A DNA stretch of 64,000 bases from Sedimenticola sp. (GCA_027068915.1 JAMOLT010000061.1:62001-126000); one strand, 5' to 3'; counted from the stretch's first letter, positions 19,638-28,391 are shown. A program made the numbers and translations. The notes: generated by a model not told the origin, from the letters alone.

Positions 19638-19814
19638 ATGAAAAACATAGAAACAGGCTCACAGGAACGAGCAGAAAAGGCCACTCCCAAAAAGCCTTAC
19701 GACAAGCCCAGCACCTTGAGCAGGGAGCCATTGGAAGCCATGGCAGTGGTATGTTCCGGCCCCACAGCGAAGGCTACTCCTTTCGGCTGCAATCTTGGTC
19801 CCATTTCATCCTGA
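19638..19814 (+). CDS. Candidate RiPP precursor peptide
   Basis: A 58-residue open frame follows the radical SAM gene after 14 bases, with AGGTGA before the ATG; an in-frame GTG at 19632 is less likely. The N-terminal half is charged and resembles a leader: KKPYDKPSTL (residues 18-27) recalls the YxxPxL leader motif bound by PqqD-type RREs. The C-terminal half is small-residue-rich with Cys39 and Cys51 (VVCSGP, FGCNLGPISS) and ends in two serines. No known family is claimed. Its position, size and composition fit the substrate of the four genes before it. The next gene is convergent, so the operon ends here. Confidence 0.75.
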   Translation: MKNIETGSQERAEKATPKKPYDKPSTLSREPLEAMAVVCSGPTAKATPFGCNLGPISS

Positions 19815-19865
19815 ACTCCAGGGTCACAGAATCCAGCCGCGATCACAGGAGCTTTTCAGGGCAGG

Positions 19866-22800
19866 CTATTTCAGCGACAGCGTACAGGCTCCCGAACCCG
19901 CACTGAAACTCCCTCTCACACGAAATCCGCTTTTCAGTTCAATACCGGGGGCGCAGAAGCGTACGTTTATGCCGGCTTCCACTTCGGTATTTTCCGCTTC
20001 CAGGTAACTTGAGGCGGCACACTCACGATCCTGATCAAAAAGCTTGTCACTCAATTTTACCCTTCGCCCAACGCACTGCATGGCGCCGCCTGTTCCTACC
20101 TGTCCACCAGCAAGATCATTTGACTGATTGGAACTGGTGTTGATGATTCGTTGACTTTTCACTGCGCCGGGGCGAATTTTTACCGCCGGGTCACCCAGCA
20201 AGGTATAAACCTTTGGCATGTGGCTTACCGGATTGGAAGGAGCATACGCCTGCAGCGCAGCAACGATCGCATCTCCGAGCACCGGATGACCGGTAGTATA
20301 AACCGCCTGCAACAATGCGCGATTCAGCCCCACTGCACTGGCGTTTTGCGACAGGCCGGTAGGCGCCCACATGGCGATTGCACCTGCATCCGTACCCACC
20401 ACCAGCTGCTCACCCAGGCTATCCACGCCCGCAAGGGCGTGCCGGTTGACCACACAGCTCAATGCCGTCATTACCGGAGTTTGGGCGTTGGCGAGATCCG
20501 GCACATGGCCGGAAGTAAGAATCCCCTCCTCCGCCAGCCTGTCGATTCCACCATGTCCCAGATAATTCACCAGTCCCCTACCGTCATTCAGGGCCGCCAG
20601 CAGATCATCATGGGCCTTGCCGGGATTTGTGGCATCCAGATAAACGTCCTGAGCCGCAAGGAGGACAGCGGGCACTTCCGGCCGAAGAGTATTATTGCTG
20701 TCAGCGGGAAAATCTCCGGCCGTCGGGTCTGCATTGTCCGCCACCAATTGCACCAGCTGATCGGTAACCAGCGCCGATTCCCAGGCCTGCAGCTTGGCGA
20801 GATAGGCGAGTAGTTCCTGGTTGGTTCTGACCGGTATTCGGCCCACGGCCACCCGCGGCGCATTTCCGCGCATGGCGCCGTAGAGGTTGTCTGCTGCAAA
20901 AATGCCATCAGGGGTGCCGACGAATAGGGCCGGTACTTTATGGTCATCCCTTACTCCACCAAGCAAGTGACGGTGGTCATAGCTGCTGTCGCCAACCAGG
21001 GCCAGATAACGCGGCGCGACCAGCCAATGGTCACGAGCGTAGTCTATAAACCACCCAATGGCGGCCGGGTCTTCTACACCATGATTGAATGCAAGATAGA
21101 TTTCCTTCAGGGTCACCACCCTGGTGATCAGCCCGGAGCTGGCGCGATAATCCGCCAATGCCTGGGCGGCATCCTTCAGCTCCGCCGGGGCAACAACCAG
21201 ATAATCCGCCTGGTTCGCCGGTATGTTCAATTGCGGCTCGACATAACCTTGCAGCCATGCCGGCGCTTTTACGGCTCCATCCTCAACCAGGATGAAGCGC
21301 CCCTCGCCTCCACTGATAAAGCTTGCCCGGTAACCGCTACCGGAAGCTTCCAGGGAAATGTTCTCCATCAACACAGGCCGCCCGGGATTGTCGATACGCA
21401 GGATGCGCACCGCGGCGCCGCTCAGGCCGTCGATGGTCGCCACCGTATCGGTGCCGGTGTAAAAATACAAGGCGCCGTTTTGCACCACCAGGTTGCGTGG
21501 ATAACGAACATCAAAGCTGTTGAAATAGACCCAACTGACAACACCGGGAATATCCGGGTGAAGCAGCGTCAGCGTATTTTCACCCTCCCTGAGCACACCG
21601 GATGGCACTGCAAGCTGCGCTGTATGCGCGCGCTGCCCGTCCCAGTTCAGGTCGTCGATTTCAACACCATTGAGTTGCACATTTACCGCATGCTCTGTTT
21701 CCGAATACCCTTCCAGTTCCAGCGCCAGCTCTGCGGCGCCACCAGCGACACCGTGTAATTGAAAACTGTATTCAGCCTGCCGATAATCCGTAGGCGGGGT
21801 GGTGGTATTGTCTGTAAAATTGGCAAGCTCTCCCCAGAACCAGTAATCCCGGACAGCACGAACCAGTACAGGCTTCTTGTCCTGCTCAAAATGTTGCTCG
21901 GAAACAAAAGTCGCCAGTGATACAGATGCAGGATTTTCACCATCTTCCGCAGCCATGGCGCTTCCCGGGCCAATTTTCAGCAGCAGCACATTGTCCCGGG
22001 TGTAAATGCTGTCGATAGCCTCCGCATAGAAATAGAGACCAGCGCCATTGTCTGCGGGCAGCCAGGCGATTTCATTTCCACCCGATTGCAAAATCAGTTG
22101 GTGCTGCTGGATGTAGGTATTGATGGATGCTTCAGCCATGTTCAACCGCGTTGCAACTTCCGTGGCTGACAGATAATACAAACCTGTTTCGCGGATACCG
22201 ATGCGGATTCCATCCACAGCACCCGGAGGAGCTTCCGCCATGCCCGCAAACTGATCGCCCCCTGACGTCACTTTTGTAGCAACCGCAACCGTTTTTGCCG
22301 TCACGCTATAGGGTGGCCGGGCGGCACTTGTCTGAATCAATTCACCATCTGTTTCCAGAGTGACTTCATAAGGGCCGTGAATACGCTGATTGCCCTTGGA
22401 TTCCAGCTCAACAAGACGATACAGCAGGGTTTCACCCGGCGCAGCCTCATTGTCCACATAAGTGTATGCGCCCCCCTGGGGATCGGTAAGTCCGAGGCCG
22501 GGGAGAAGTCCGCCTCGATTCAACCGCTCCCACCCGCCGGAGCTCCTACGCTCCACATGGAAGCCGAGGGTGCCCACTTCCGATGCCGTATTCCAATGCA
22601 GCAAAACGCCACCGGCATGAGCTGAAGCGCCAAAATCTGTAACCACCGCCTGGGTCAGGGCTGGCCCGATGCGCAATTCGCACAGCCCGCCAGTAGTGAA
22701 GGGAGTGGTCGTCTCATCGTCGAAGCTGGCCCGGGTCGCGTTCGCGGAAGTGGCACCCGCAGTAACAATGGTAACGACATTCGGATCGGGCACGCTGATG

Positions 22801-24119
22801 TTGTAAGCCAACACAGCAGTCTGACCTGCCGCTACTGTGCCGGGATTCCAGGTCAAGGCGCCGCTGCCGCCCACTCCCGGTTCGACAGCCATGCTGCCAT
22901 GGGTGGGAAAGCCGACGCGTACACCACCATAAGTTACCGGAGATGGAACTACAGCATCCACCACGGCATTGGTGATATCGAAGGCTGTGGGGTTGATCAA
23001 GCGGATGGTGACAGTGAATTCGTTTGGATTTCCACCAGGGTCATTCTGGCGCACCCACTGGGCGAGATAGGGCTTGACCGGAGCGCCGACAGGATTGCCG
23101 GTGGTGCCTGTTCCAAGATAGGAGCGAAAAGCCCGCCCATCGTTCAGGGCGAAACGGCTGGCTGGCGGGGCGGCGCTCCCTCCGGCTTCCGGGTAAAAGA
23201 GCCAGTTCCCGTAGTTGGCTCCGGCAGTCAGGGAAATATTTGCTGTCCAGACGCCATAGTCTTCTGCGCTATCATCGCTGGACTCGAAAATCCGGCTGTC
23301 ATTCTGCCAGTTGCCATTCCCGGAAAGCCCAAACGCCGCCAGGGTACTGCCCTGCCGGGTGGTCAGGCTCAGGCCGCCATTGTTGTCAAAATCAAAATTC
23401 TGTTGCCCGATAAAACAGCCAGAAGTGACATAGGGATAATTGGTTGTGGATTGTGTCCCCCCGGAGATGCTCGGCCCCATGTTGCTGTTGTAATAAAACA
23501 CGTTGAGGCTGGAATTGCTGGAAGAATCATAAGCCCGCACACCCAGGCGGTTCACATCATTTCCTGTGGTCACCGCGCTGCTTTGGTCCACGCGGAACTC
23601 CCAATATCCTGGTGCAGGATTCAATACCGGACTTGCGCCCCATGTAGCCCAGTTGTTGTCGCACCCTGAGCAGCTTCCTGCTGCCAGCGAAGCATCAAAA
23701 CCAGGATGAATCGCACCTGTCGGATTGTGCAGGGTATAGCGAACAGCGGTATTGTAGCCACTCCTGCCGACATCATGATTGGGCCCGGCTCCAATATCGG
23801 CATCAAAAATGTCCACCTGCAATTCGCTGGTTCCCGGTGGCACTTCTATCCAATAGGAATAATAGGTATCCAACCCGGTGGCCCCGCCGGTGCATCCAGT
23901 GTTGTTGTTTGCAGAATAGGCATCACCAAAACTGCAATTGGCGCCGGCACCCTGGAGGGTGATCAAATCCGCCGGGCCCGTGCCGGTTGTGGCTGCAAAA
24001 CCCTGTTCAGCCGGGAGGAAGGCCAGCACCGCTCCCAGCAGCAAAAGGCCAGCCCAAAAACCATAGACCCCACAGAAGAGGCTTTCTCGATACGGCAGAG
24101 CAGAATGCAGATTTTTCAT
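19866..24119 (-). CDS. Secreted C25 (gingipain)-type cysteine peptidase
   Basis: This 1417-residue exported protein starts with a signal peptide after a basic N-terminus (GLLLLGAVLAFLPAEQGFA). The first third has DUF11/Ig-like adhesive features (NPTAFDITNAVVDAVVPSP), then an FN3-like strand region (LLHWNTASEVGTLGFHVER). The C25 domain (about residues 985-1330) contains YLALVGDSSYD, VAVGRIPVRT, the catalytic His in NYLGHGG and the catalytic Cys in LSCVVNR. The end, CAPGIELKSGFRVRG, resembles the C-terminus of the repeat protein at 51080-56113. In gingipains the same core sits behind a propeptide. The ATG at 24119 is used because it leads directly into the signal peptide. The substrate is unknown. 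Confidence 0.85.
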   Translation of the reverse strand: MKNLHSALPYRESLFCGVYGFWAGLLLLGAVLAFLPAEQGFAATTGTGPADLITLQGAGANCSFGDAYSANNNTGCTGGATGLDTYYSYWIEVPPGTSELQVDIFDADIGAGPNHDVGRSGYNTAVRYTLHNPTGAIHPGFDASLAAGSCSGCDNNWATWGASPVLNPAPGYWEFRVDQSSAVTTGNDVNRLGVRAYDSSSNSSLNVFYYNSNMGPSISGGTQSTTNYPYVTSGCFIGQQNFDFDNNGGLSLTTRQGSTLAAFGLSGNGNWQNDSRIFESSDDSAEDYGVWTANISLTAGANYGNWLFYPEAGGSAAPPASRFALNDGRAFRSYLGTGTTGNPVGAPVKPYLAQWVRQNDPGGNPNEFTVTIRLINPTAFDITNAVVDAVVPSPVTYGGVRVGFPTHGSMAVEPGVGGSGALTWNPGTVAAGQTAVLAYNISVPDPNVVTIVTAGATSANATRASFDDETTTPFTTGGLCELRIGPALTQAVVTDFGASAHAGGVLLHWNTASEVGTLGFHVERRSSGGWERLNRGGLLPGLGLTDPQGGAYTYVDNEAAPGETLLYRLVELESKGNQRIHGPYEVTLETDGELIQTSAARPPYSVTAKTVAVATKVTSGGDQFAGMAEAPPGAVDGIRIGIRETGLYYLSATEVATRLNMAEASINTYIQQHQLILQSGGNEIAWLPADNGAGLYFYAEAIDSIYTRDNVLLLKIGPGSAMAAEDGENPASVSLATFVSEQHFEQDKKPVLVRAVRDYWFWGELANFTDNTTTPPTDYRQAEYSFQLHGVAGGAAELALELEGYSETEHAVNVQLNGVEIDDLNWDGQRAHTAQLAVPSGVLREGENTLTLLHPDIPGVVSWVYFNSFDVRYPRNLVVQNGALYFYTGTDTVATIDGLSGAAVRILRIDNPGRPVLMENISLEASGSGYRASFISGGEGRFILVEDGAVKAPAWLQGYVEPQLNIPANQADYLVVAPAELKDAAQALADYRASSGLITRVVTLKEIYLAFNHGVEDPAAIGWFIDYARDHWLVAPRYLALVGDSSYDHRHLLGGVRDDHKVPALFVGTPDGIFAADNLYGAMRGNAPRVAVGRIPVRTNQELLAYLAKLQAWESALVTDQLVQLVADNADPTAGDFPADSNNTLRPEVPAVLLAAQDVYLDATNPGKAHDDLLAALNDGRGLVNYLGHGGIDRLAEEGILTSGHVPDLANAQTPVMTALSCVVNRHALAGVDSLGEQLVVGTDAGAIAMWAPTGLSQNASAVGLNRALLQAVYTTGHPVLGDAIVAALQAYAPSNPVSHMPKVYTLLGDPAVKIRPGAVKSQRIINTSSNQSNDLAGGQVGTGGAMQCVGRRVKLSDKLFDQDRECAASSYLEAENTEVEAGINVRFCAPGIELKSGFRVRGSFSAGSGACTLSLK

Positions 24120-24219
24120 GCGTGCAATTAGTCCTTCGGTGGCCCGGCAAGCAAGTGCAAGCATTTGAAATATAACGCCGTTTTTGACACATAATTCAAT
24201 GCAGTGTACACGTTTCAAT

Positions 24220-24230
24220 AATAACCCGGC
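24220..24230. repeat. Solo repeat end (AATAACCCGGC)
   Basis: This is a one-mismatch version of the TATTAACCCGGC end, in the gap between the C25 peptidase and ydcF genes. No partner end was found near it. Confidence 0.45.
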
Positions 24231-24279
24231 ATACCTTGCGGCGCAAATGATGCGCCAATGGCACGTGCTGGAAAACACC

Positions 24280-25050
24280 CTATGCGCGAAAGACAAACTC
24301 GACAAACATGCCCATATATTCCCTGATCGCTCTCGTTGACCCCGTCAGGGCTGCCGCACCAGGAAGCCAGTCAAGCACTGTTACCGGGGCTTCCACTACC
24401 TGATAGTCCGTTGCAGCAGGTACAATCTGTAATCCAAAGCGCGCAAACGCAAGGCTGGCTCTACGCATATGATAAGCCGAAGTCACCAACAGTATTTTCT
24501 TTATCGCACGCGCCTGCAGCATACCTGACGAGTACTCGGCGTTCTGCCAGGTATTGCGGCTCGCCTCTTCCAGCACCATGGCTTCATCAGGAATGCCCAG
24601 AGCCAGCAGAATCTTTTTCATGGATACCGCTTCTGGCTCGAAACCCGGTGCATTACCTCCGGTCAGCAGAAGAATGGGAGCTTTGCCCGCCTTATACAGG
24701 GCTGCCGCGTGCAACAGACGGTCTACATTGCCGGAAAGATCCGGCACACCAGTTCCGGGCACGACACCCCTGGTCATGCCACCCAGCAAAACGATGGCAT
24801 CCGCTTTCGGTGTCAAGGCTATGGATACGGGAGGAAAGCGCTGCTCCAGTGTGCCTGCTATCCAGTTCGAGAACCGGGGGGTCGAACATACCCAAAGCGT
24901 TACCACAGCAATGCTCAACATTGTCAGCGCCGAAGATCTCTTTCCTCGCCAGATCAAAACCAGGGCCAGCAGGGAAAGAGCAATTGAAAACCCCAGGGGA
25001 TACAAAAACAGGGGCAGCAGCTTGGTCAATTGAAAGCTTATTTCTGACAT
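24280..25050 (-). CDS. YdcF/ElyC-family (DUF218) membrane protein
   Basis: This 256-residue protein has two N-terminal membrane helices (about 10-30 and 38-58) and a DUF218 domain with the family motifs AIVLLGGMTRG, LLLTGGNAPG, EEASRNTWQNA and LLVTSAYHMRRA. E. coli ElyC affects envelope and peptidoglycan maintenance, and YdcF binds S-adenosylmethionine; the reaction of this member is unknown. It lies upstream of and co-directional with the C25 peptidase gene, with 160 bases between them. Confidence 0.85.
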   Translation of the reverse strand: MSEISFQLTKLLPLFLYPLGFSIALSLLALVLIWRGKRSSALTMLSIAVVTLWVCSTPRFSNWIAGTLEQRFPPVSIALTPKADAIVLLGGMTRGVVPGTGVPDLSGNVDRLLHAAALYKAGKAPILLLTGGNAPGFEPEAVSMKKILLALGIPDEAMVLEEASRNTWQNAEYSSGMLQARAIKKILLVTSAYHMRRASLAFARFGLQIVPAATDYQVVEAPVTVLDWLPGAAALTGSTRAIREYMGMFVEFVFRA

Positions 25051-25098
25051 TTTTCTGTCCGCAGAACAGCAGTGCGGGGAATCCCTGCTTATGCCAGG

Positions 25099-25713
25099 CT
25101 ATTGCACTGGCATTTCATCGCTGCATGTAACACAAGCATCCAGGTCTTTCAGAATTCCATTCTGGATATTATAGATCCATCCGTGAACAGACAGCTCCCG
25201 CCCCTGCTTCCAGGCATTTTGCACGATAGTGGTATTGCAGACATTTGTTACCTGCTCACGCACATTCAGCTCACAGAGCAGATCCAGCTTTTCCTCATGA
25301 CCATGCCCTTCAAACCGTCCAGCATTGAAGCGGATGACATCCTTGATATGTCGCAGCCAGTTGTCGATGAGCCCGTGCTCCTGATCCTCCATCGCCGCCC
25401 TGATGCCACCGCATCCATAATGGCCGCATATAATGATATGCTTGACCTTGAGGACATCCACTGCAAACTGGATAACGGAAAGGCAGTTCAGATCCGTATG
25501 AACAACAACATTCGCAATATTGCGATGCACAAATACTTCACCGGGCGGCAAATTAACAATTTGATTGGCAGGAACCCGGCTGTCTGAGCAACCAATCCAC
25601 AGGTACTCTGGAGCCTGCTGCTTGGACAGCTCAGCAAAAAACTCCGGATCCTCCTCCTTGATTGTATTTGCCCACTCCAAATTTCTGTCGAAAAGATATT
25701 TTAATGTTTTCAA
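25099..25713 (-). CDS. can: Beta-class carbonic anhydrase
   Basis: This 204-residue zinc enzyme interconverts CO2 and bicarbonate. Zinc ligands are visible in IGCSDSRVP (Cys, with the Asp-Arg dyad) and IICGHYGCGG (His and Cys), and HTDLNCLSVIQFAVDVL follows the E. coli Can sequence closely. The likely start is TTG at 25713, which overlaps the preceding gene's TGA and follows GGGGAG; it gives MKTLKYLFDRNLEWA, matching Can. An in-frame start at 25794 would add 27 residues lying inside the neighbouring gene. Translational coupling to that flavoprotein gene is expected. Confidence 0.93.
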   Translation of the reverse strand: MKTLKYLFDRNLEWANTIKEEDPEFFAELSKQQAPEYLWIGCSDSRVPANQIVNLPPGEVFVHRNIANVVVHTDLNCLSVIQFAVDVLKVKHIIICGHYGCGGIRAAMEDQEHGLIDNWLRHIKDVIRFNAGRFEGHGHEEKLDLLCELNVREQVTNVCNTTIVQNAWKQGRELSVHGWIYNIQNGILKDLDACVTCSDEMPVQ

Positions 25714-26279
25714 GACCTTGATTCTCCCCGTATGTTTTTCATCAAAATATTCGTTGGCCTGCCATCCAGGCTTACCTGATTCTTCTGGCGCCAATACTCT
25801 ACCAGACCTTCCTCACCCTTTTTTTCGGCCCATCTCAGCAACGCCTCCCTGTCCTCAACATACTCAAAACAGGGTACCGCCATGCCACAAGAAGTCTGAA
25901 CGAGATCGACAGCGAGGTCAAAAATCTGCCTTGCTCCCGGAATTGGCTTGAACAGAGAAAACAGCTCATCCCATTCCGGGTCATTCCTGTGCACTGCCTT
26001 TGCTGTGCCATAAAGACGCAGAATCATTGGCTTTCCCTCAAAGGCGGCAAACATTATCGTCATCCGGGGATTTTCCTGTATATGGGCTGAGGTTTCATTT
26101 GCGCTTCCGGTGAGATTTAACCAGGCCACCCTGTTGCTGTCGATGATTTCCAATGAATCCATACCCTTTGGAGATACGTTTATCCTGCTGTCAGCTGTTG
26201 CCGTACCCACAAAAAATATTTTCTGGTTGCGGATGAAGCGCACCAGCTCATCTGATATTTCTGAATACAGTTGTCCCAT
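25710..26279 (-). CDS. Pyridoxamine 5'-phosphate oxidase-like flavoprotein
   Basis: This 189-residue protein has the split-barrel FMN-binding fold of the PNPOx-like group (FFVGTATADSRINVSPKG near the N-terminus, FEGKPMILRLYGTA further on). Members reduce or bind diverse flavin or heme-type substrates; the specific role here is unknown, and it lacks the full PdxH pattern. ATG at 26279 follows GAGG; a GTG four codons earlier is possible. It overlaps the carbonic anhydrase gene. Confidence 0.75.
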   Translation of the reverse strand: MGQLYSEISDELVRFIRNQKIFFVGTATADSRINVSPKGMDSLEIIDSNRVAWLNLTGSANETSAHIQENPRMTIMFAAFEGKPMILRLYGTAKAVHRNDPEWDELFSLFKPIPGARQIFDLAVDLVQTSCGMAVPCFEYVEDREALLRWAEKKGEEGLVEYWRQKNQVSLDGRPTNILMKNIRGESRS

Positions 26280-26328
26280 TTTATCCAGCACCTCGATCGG
26301 AGCTTTTCCTGTGAAAGCCTGAAGCAGA

Positions 26329-26356
26329 TATTAACCCGGCAACAATATATATCGTG
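26329..26356. repeat. Solo half of the structured element
   Basis: The sequence TATTAACCCGGCAACAATAT and its continuation match one arm of the terminal inverted repeats of the copy at 50589-50873 over about 26 bases. No opposing arm lies nearby. It sits between the PNPOx-like and psiE-like genes, so it may be the remnant of an excised or degraded copy. Confidence 0.65.
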
Positions 26357-26372
26357 CCGCGGCAATTGCCCG

Positions 26373-26837
26373 TCAGCTCTTTTTGGAGATAAGCCAATAG
26401 GTGATTCCAAGAGCAAATACGACTGCTGCCGTCCCGAGAATAAACGGTGGCGTAATTTTCTCAAAATCAAATATGATTACTTTACGCGAAATAGCCATCA
26501 AAGCGGTGGCAACCACCAACCTGACAGGAATAACATCGGTTTTCAGATACATCGAAATATTTATAAATATTTCGATGGCGATCAGCACGGCCAGGAATGC
26601 GCCGAATGTGGCGAGTATATCATTGATGCTCAGGAGCAAAAACGGGGGAGCAGTAATGCGCTGATACAGCACATAAATGACGTCACCTATGCCCCAGACA
26701 ATCACCAGCACCATCAATAGCGCCAATACTTTTACAGCAAAACGTATAATGCAATGCAAAAACTCTATAAACGGATCTTCGTGCTCTTTGGTTAAATCAT
26801 GGCCAGGCTCAACAAGGTCGTCAGTTTCTTTATCCAT
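26373..26837 (-). CDS. PsiE-family phosphate-starvation-inducible membrane protein
   Basis: This 154-residue protein has four predicted membrane helices (VLALLMVLVIVWGIGDVIYVL, LATFGAFLAVLIAIEIFINI, VRLVVATALMAISRKVIIF, FILGTAAVVFALGITYWLI regions) and the PsiE hallmark ISRKVIIFDF. PsiE is induced by phosphate starvation in E. coli; its biochemical role is not known. The ATG at 26837 is preceded by GGGTGA, and the longer in-frame start at 26912 adds no family sequence. Confidence 0.8.
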   Translation of the reverse strand: MDKETDDLVEPGHDLTKEHEDPFIEFLHCIIRFAVKVLALLMVLVIVWGIGDVIYVLYQRITAPPFLLLSINDILATFGAFLAVLIAIEIFINISMYLKTDVIPVRLVVATALMAISRKVIIFDFEKITPPFILGTAAVVFALGITYWLISKKS

Positions 26838-27070
26838 ATCGATCACCCATATACAGTCAAAGCGCAGTCCTGAATCCGTGATGCCAAAAACATCCCAAAA
26901 CGCTTCTGGCACGATCTAAACGGGCAAGATACGGTTATTGATAGCAATTCAATCTTCCCGGAAGATGAACTTCTCATACAGTTCATTCTGGAGCAAAGCA
27001 ACACGGAAATCTACTCTTGCGCTATCGACCTTGTCCTGGGTAACACAGCCGTCCACCAGTCCGCACGATC

Positions 27071-27199
27071 TCACAGCCTTTCGCCCAGTTTATCGAGTAG
27101 ATGCCCTTTATCCAGCAGGCAAAGAAAAGTTGAATAGAGCCAGCGGCAAGCTCTTGCTGCCAAACCATGCTTCACCGGGCTGAAACGAACATGCTTTAC
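27071..27199 (-). pseudogene. Remnant of a REP-associated (IS200-like) transposase
   Basis: In the gap of about 480 bases between the psiE-like gene and the next membrane protein, a 43-codon minus-strand frame encodes FSPVKHGLAARACRW and then LYSTF. This is close to the C-terminal signature of RAYT/TnpA(REP) transposases (NPVKHGLVxRxxDWPYSSF). The catalytic HUH and Tyr regions are missing and no start codon is usable, so it is a decayed fragment. Transposases of this group act on REP palindromes, which is relevant because this window carries a dispersed palindromic element. The rest of the gap shows nothing else. Confidence 0.5.
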
Positions 27200-27319
27200 G
27201 CTAATGCACTGCGTCGGCAAACGCTCGGCTGAGGATGGACAGGTCAAATCATGATATCGAAGGAAGCCAGGGCCAAGTCCATTGCGTTATTTTTACCTGC
27301 CGGTGCGATGAAAATCGAA

Positions 27320-27904
27320 TTATTCTAGGTGCCCTTCCCAATGCTGCTGCCGGAACCGGCGGAATTTCCACCAGGCAATGGAAAAGCCCGCTAACAAGAT
27401 ACCCCCGGCCACGGGGATCAATACCCACATGTAAGCCTCCATGTAGGCAACCAGCAACGTTGCCAGGCTCAAGAACAGTCCAAGAACAATGAAGCGCCAA
27501 CCAATGTAGACCCCAGCCATATAGGTAGACAAAGACAGAACCATTAACAATGACAGAGCGGTTGCGTCATTGTCAAAACGCCCGATCTGATTCAACAGAA
27601 ATATTGTCTTGATGGCGATAAACACAGCCGCCCAATGCAGGATCTGTTGCCTGACAAAAGCATAGCCATCGATTTCATTGCGCTTGTAACGTGACCATTC
27701 AGAAGCAATTGCTGCAACAGCAAATACTGGAATCATCCACAACCAGTAGTGGTAGCTGCGCACAGAAGCAAAATTTGTATACGCCACTCCAATGAAACAC
27801 AGTATCAACAAGAAGATGAATATCGCTTCATTGACAAAAACACGATGAAACCAGCCATGCGGGTTATGCAATACAGAAGTTACTCCAGACTCGTCGTTAT
27901 TCAT
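27320..27904 (-). CDS. Uncharacterised integral membrane protein
   Basis: This 194-residue protein has six probable membrane helices (for example AIFIFLLILCFIGVAYTNF, LWMIPVFAVAAIASEW, FIVLGLFLSLATLLVAYM, VLIPVAGGILLAGFSIAWW) and a basic C-terminus. I do not recognise a family with confidence. The gene follows the YflT-like gene on the minus strand with 15 bases between them, so the two are probably one transcript. Confidence 0.7.
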   Translation of the reverse strand: MNNDESGVTSVLHNPHGWFHRVFVNEAIFIFLLILCFIGVAYTNFASVRSYHYWLWMIPVFAVAAIASEWSRYKRNEIDGYAFVRQQILHWAAVFIAIKTIFLLNQIGRFDNDATALSLLMVLSLSTYMAGVYIGWRFIVLGLFLSLATLLVAYMEAYMWVLIPVAGGILLAGFSIAWWKFRRFRQQHWEGHLE

Positions 27905-27919
27905 AGATCACATTTCCTG

Positions 27920-28261
27920 TCAGGGGGCATTAAAGTGGACGGAAACCTCAGCCTGCTCCTGCTTTTCAAGGTGGCTGCAGGCCTGCTCCACCTCTTCGTA
28001 GTCACCGCTGACAATAACGAGATAGGAGCCACCCAGAATCAGGCATTTGTAACAATGAAAGTTTGCCTCTTGTACGCCAAGCCGCTGGAGGTCGTCATCC
28101 AGTGCAGAAATACCTTCAGCAGCCACTCTTCCTTCCTGGGCATCTTTTCCCACCAACGATATCTGGCCACGATCAACACTCGCAGCCATCAGCTTTTCAA
28201 CAGCTTCTCTGGCATCCGAATATTTCGTGAACACGGCGATGCAACTGCTTGCTTTTTCCAT
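27920..28261 (-). CDS. Stress-protein-like small protein (YflT/DUF1269-like)
   Basis: This 113-residue cytoplasmic protein begins CIAVFTKYSDAREAVEKLMAA and ISLVGKD, the pattern of the general-stress YflT-type and DUF1269 domains, with a second similar strand-helix set (YLVIVSGDYEEVEQACSHLE). No catalytic residues are visible. The ATG at 28261 gives a compact start; the longer frame to 28312 has poor context. It probably shares a transcript with the downstream membrane protein. Confidence 0.65.
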   Translation of the reverse strand: MEKASSCIAVFTKYSDAREAVEKLMAASVDRGQISLVGKDAQEGRVAAEGISALDDDLQRLGVQEANFHCYKCLILGGSYLVIVSGDYEEVEQACSHLEKQEQAEVSVHFNAP

Positions 28262-28335
28262 ATCTCTATATGTCAATAAACAGGTTGTTTTACATGGACT
28301 AAGAAAAAGCATAAAAGACAGAAAGCCCTGGTGCT

Positions 28336-28349
28336 GTCACCTAGGTGAC
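28336..28349. promoter_or_regulatory. 14-bp perfect palindrome GTCACCTAGGTGAC
   Basis: This perfect palindrome lies between the YflT-like gene (transcribed away, about 75 bases on) and the end of the HAD phosphatase gene. It could be an operator for the small stress operon. The bound protein is unknown. Confidence 0.35.
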
Positions 28350-28391
28350 AAACAAACTGTTGATTGTGATGGCAGGCTCTACAAACCCCGA

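Noticed and set aside
16989-19814. Lasso peptide cluster
   Set aside because: The kinase and recognition protein recall lasso clusters, but no asparagine-synthetase-like cyclase or transglutaminase-like peptidase is present, while a radical SAM enzyme is.
26938-27183. An 81-codon plus-strand frame opposite the transposase remnant
   Set aside because: It has no ribosome site or recognisable motif; the minus strand explains the sequence better.
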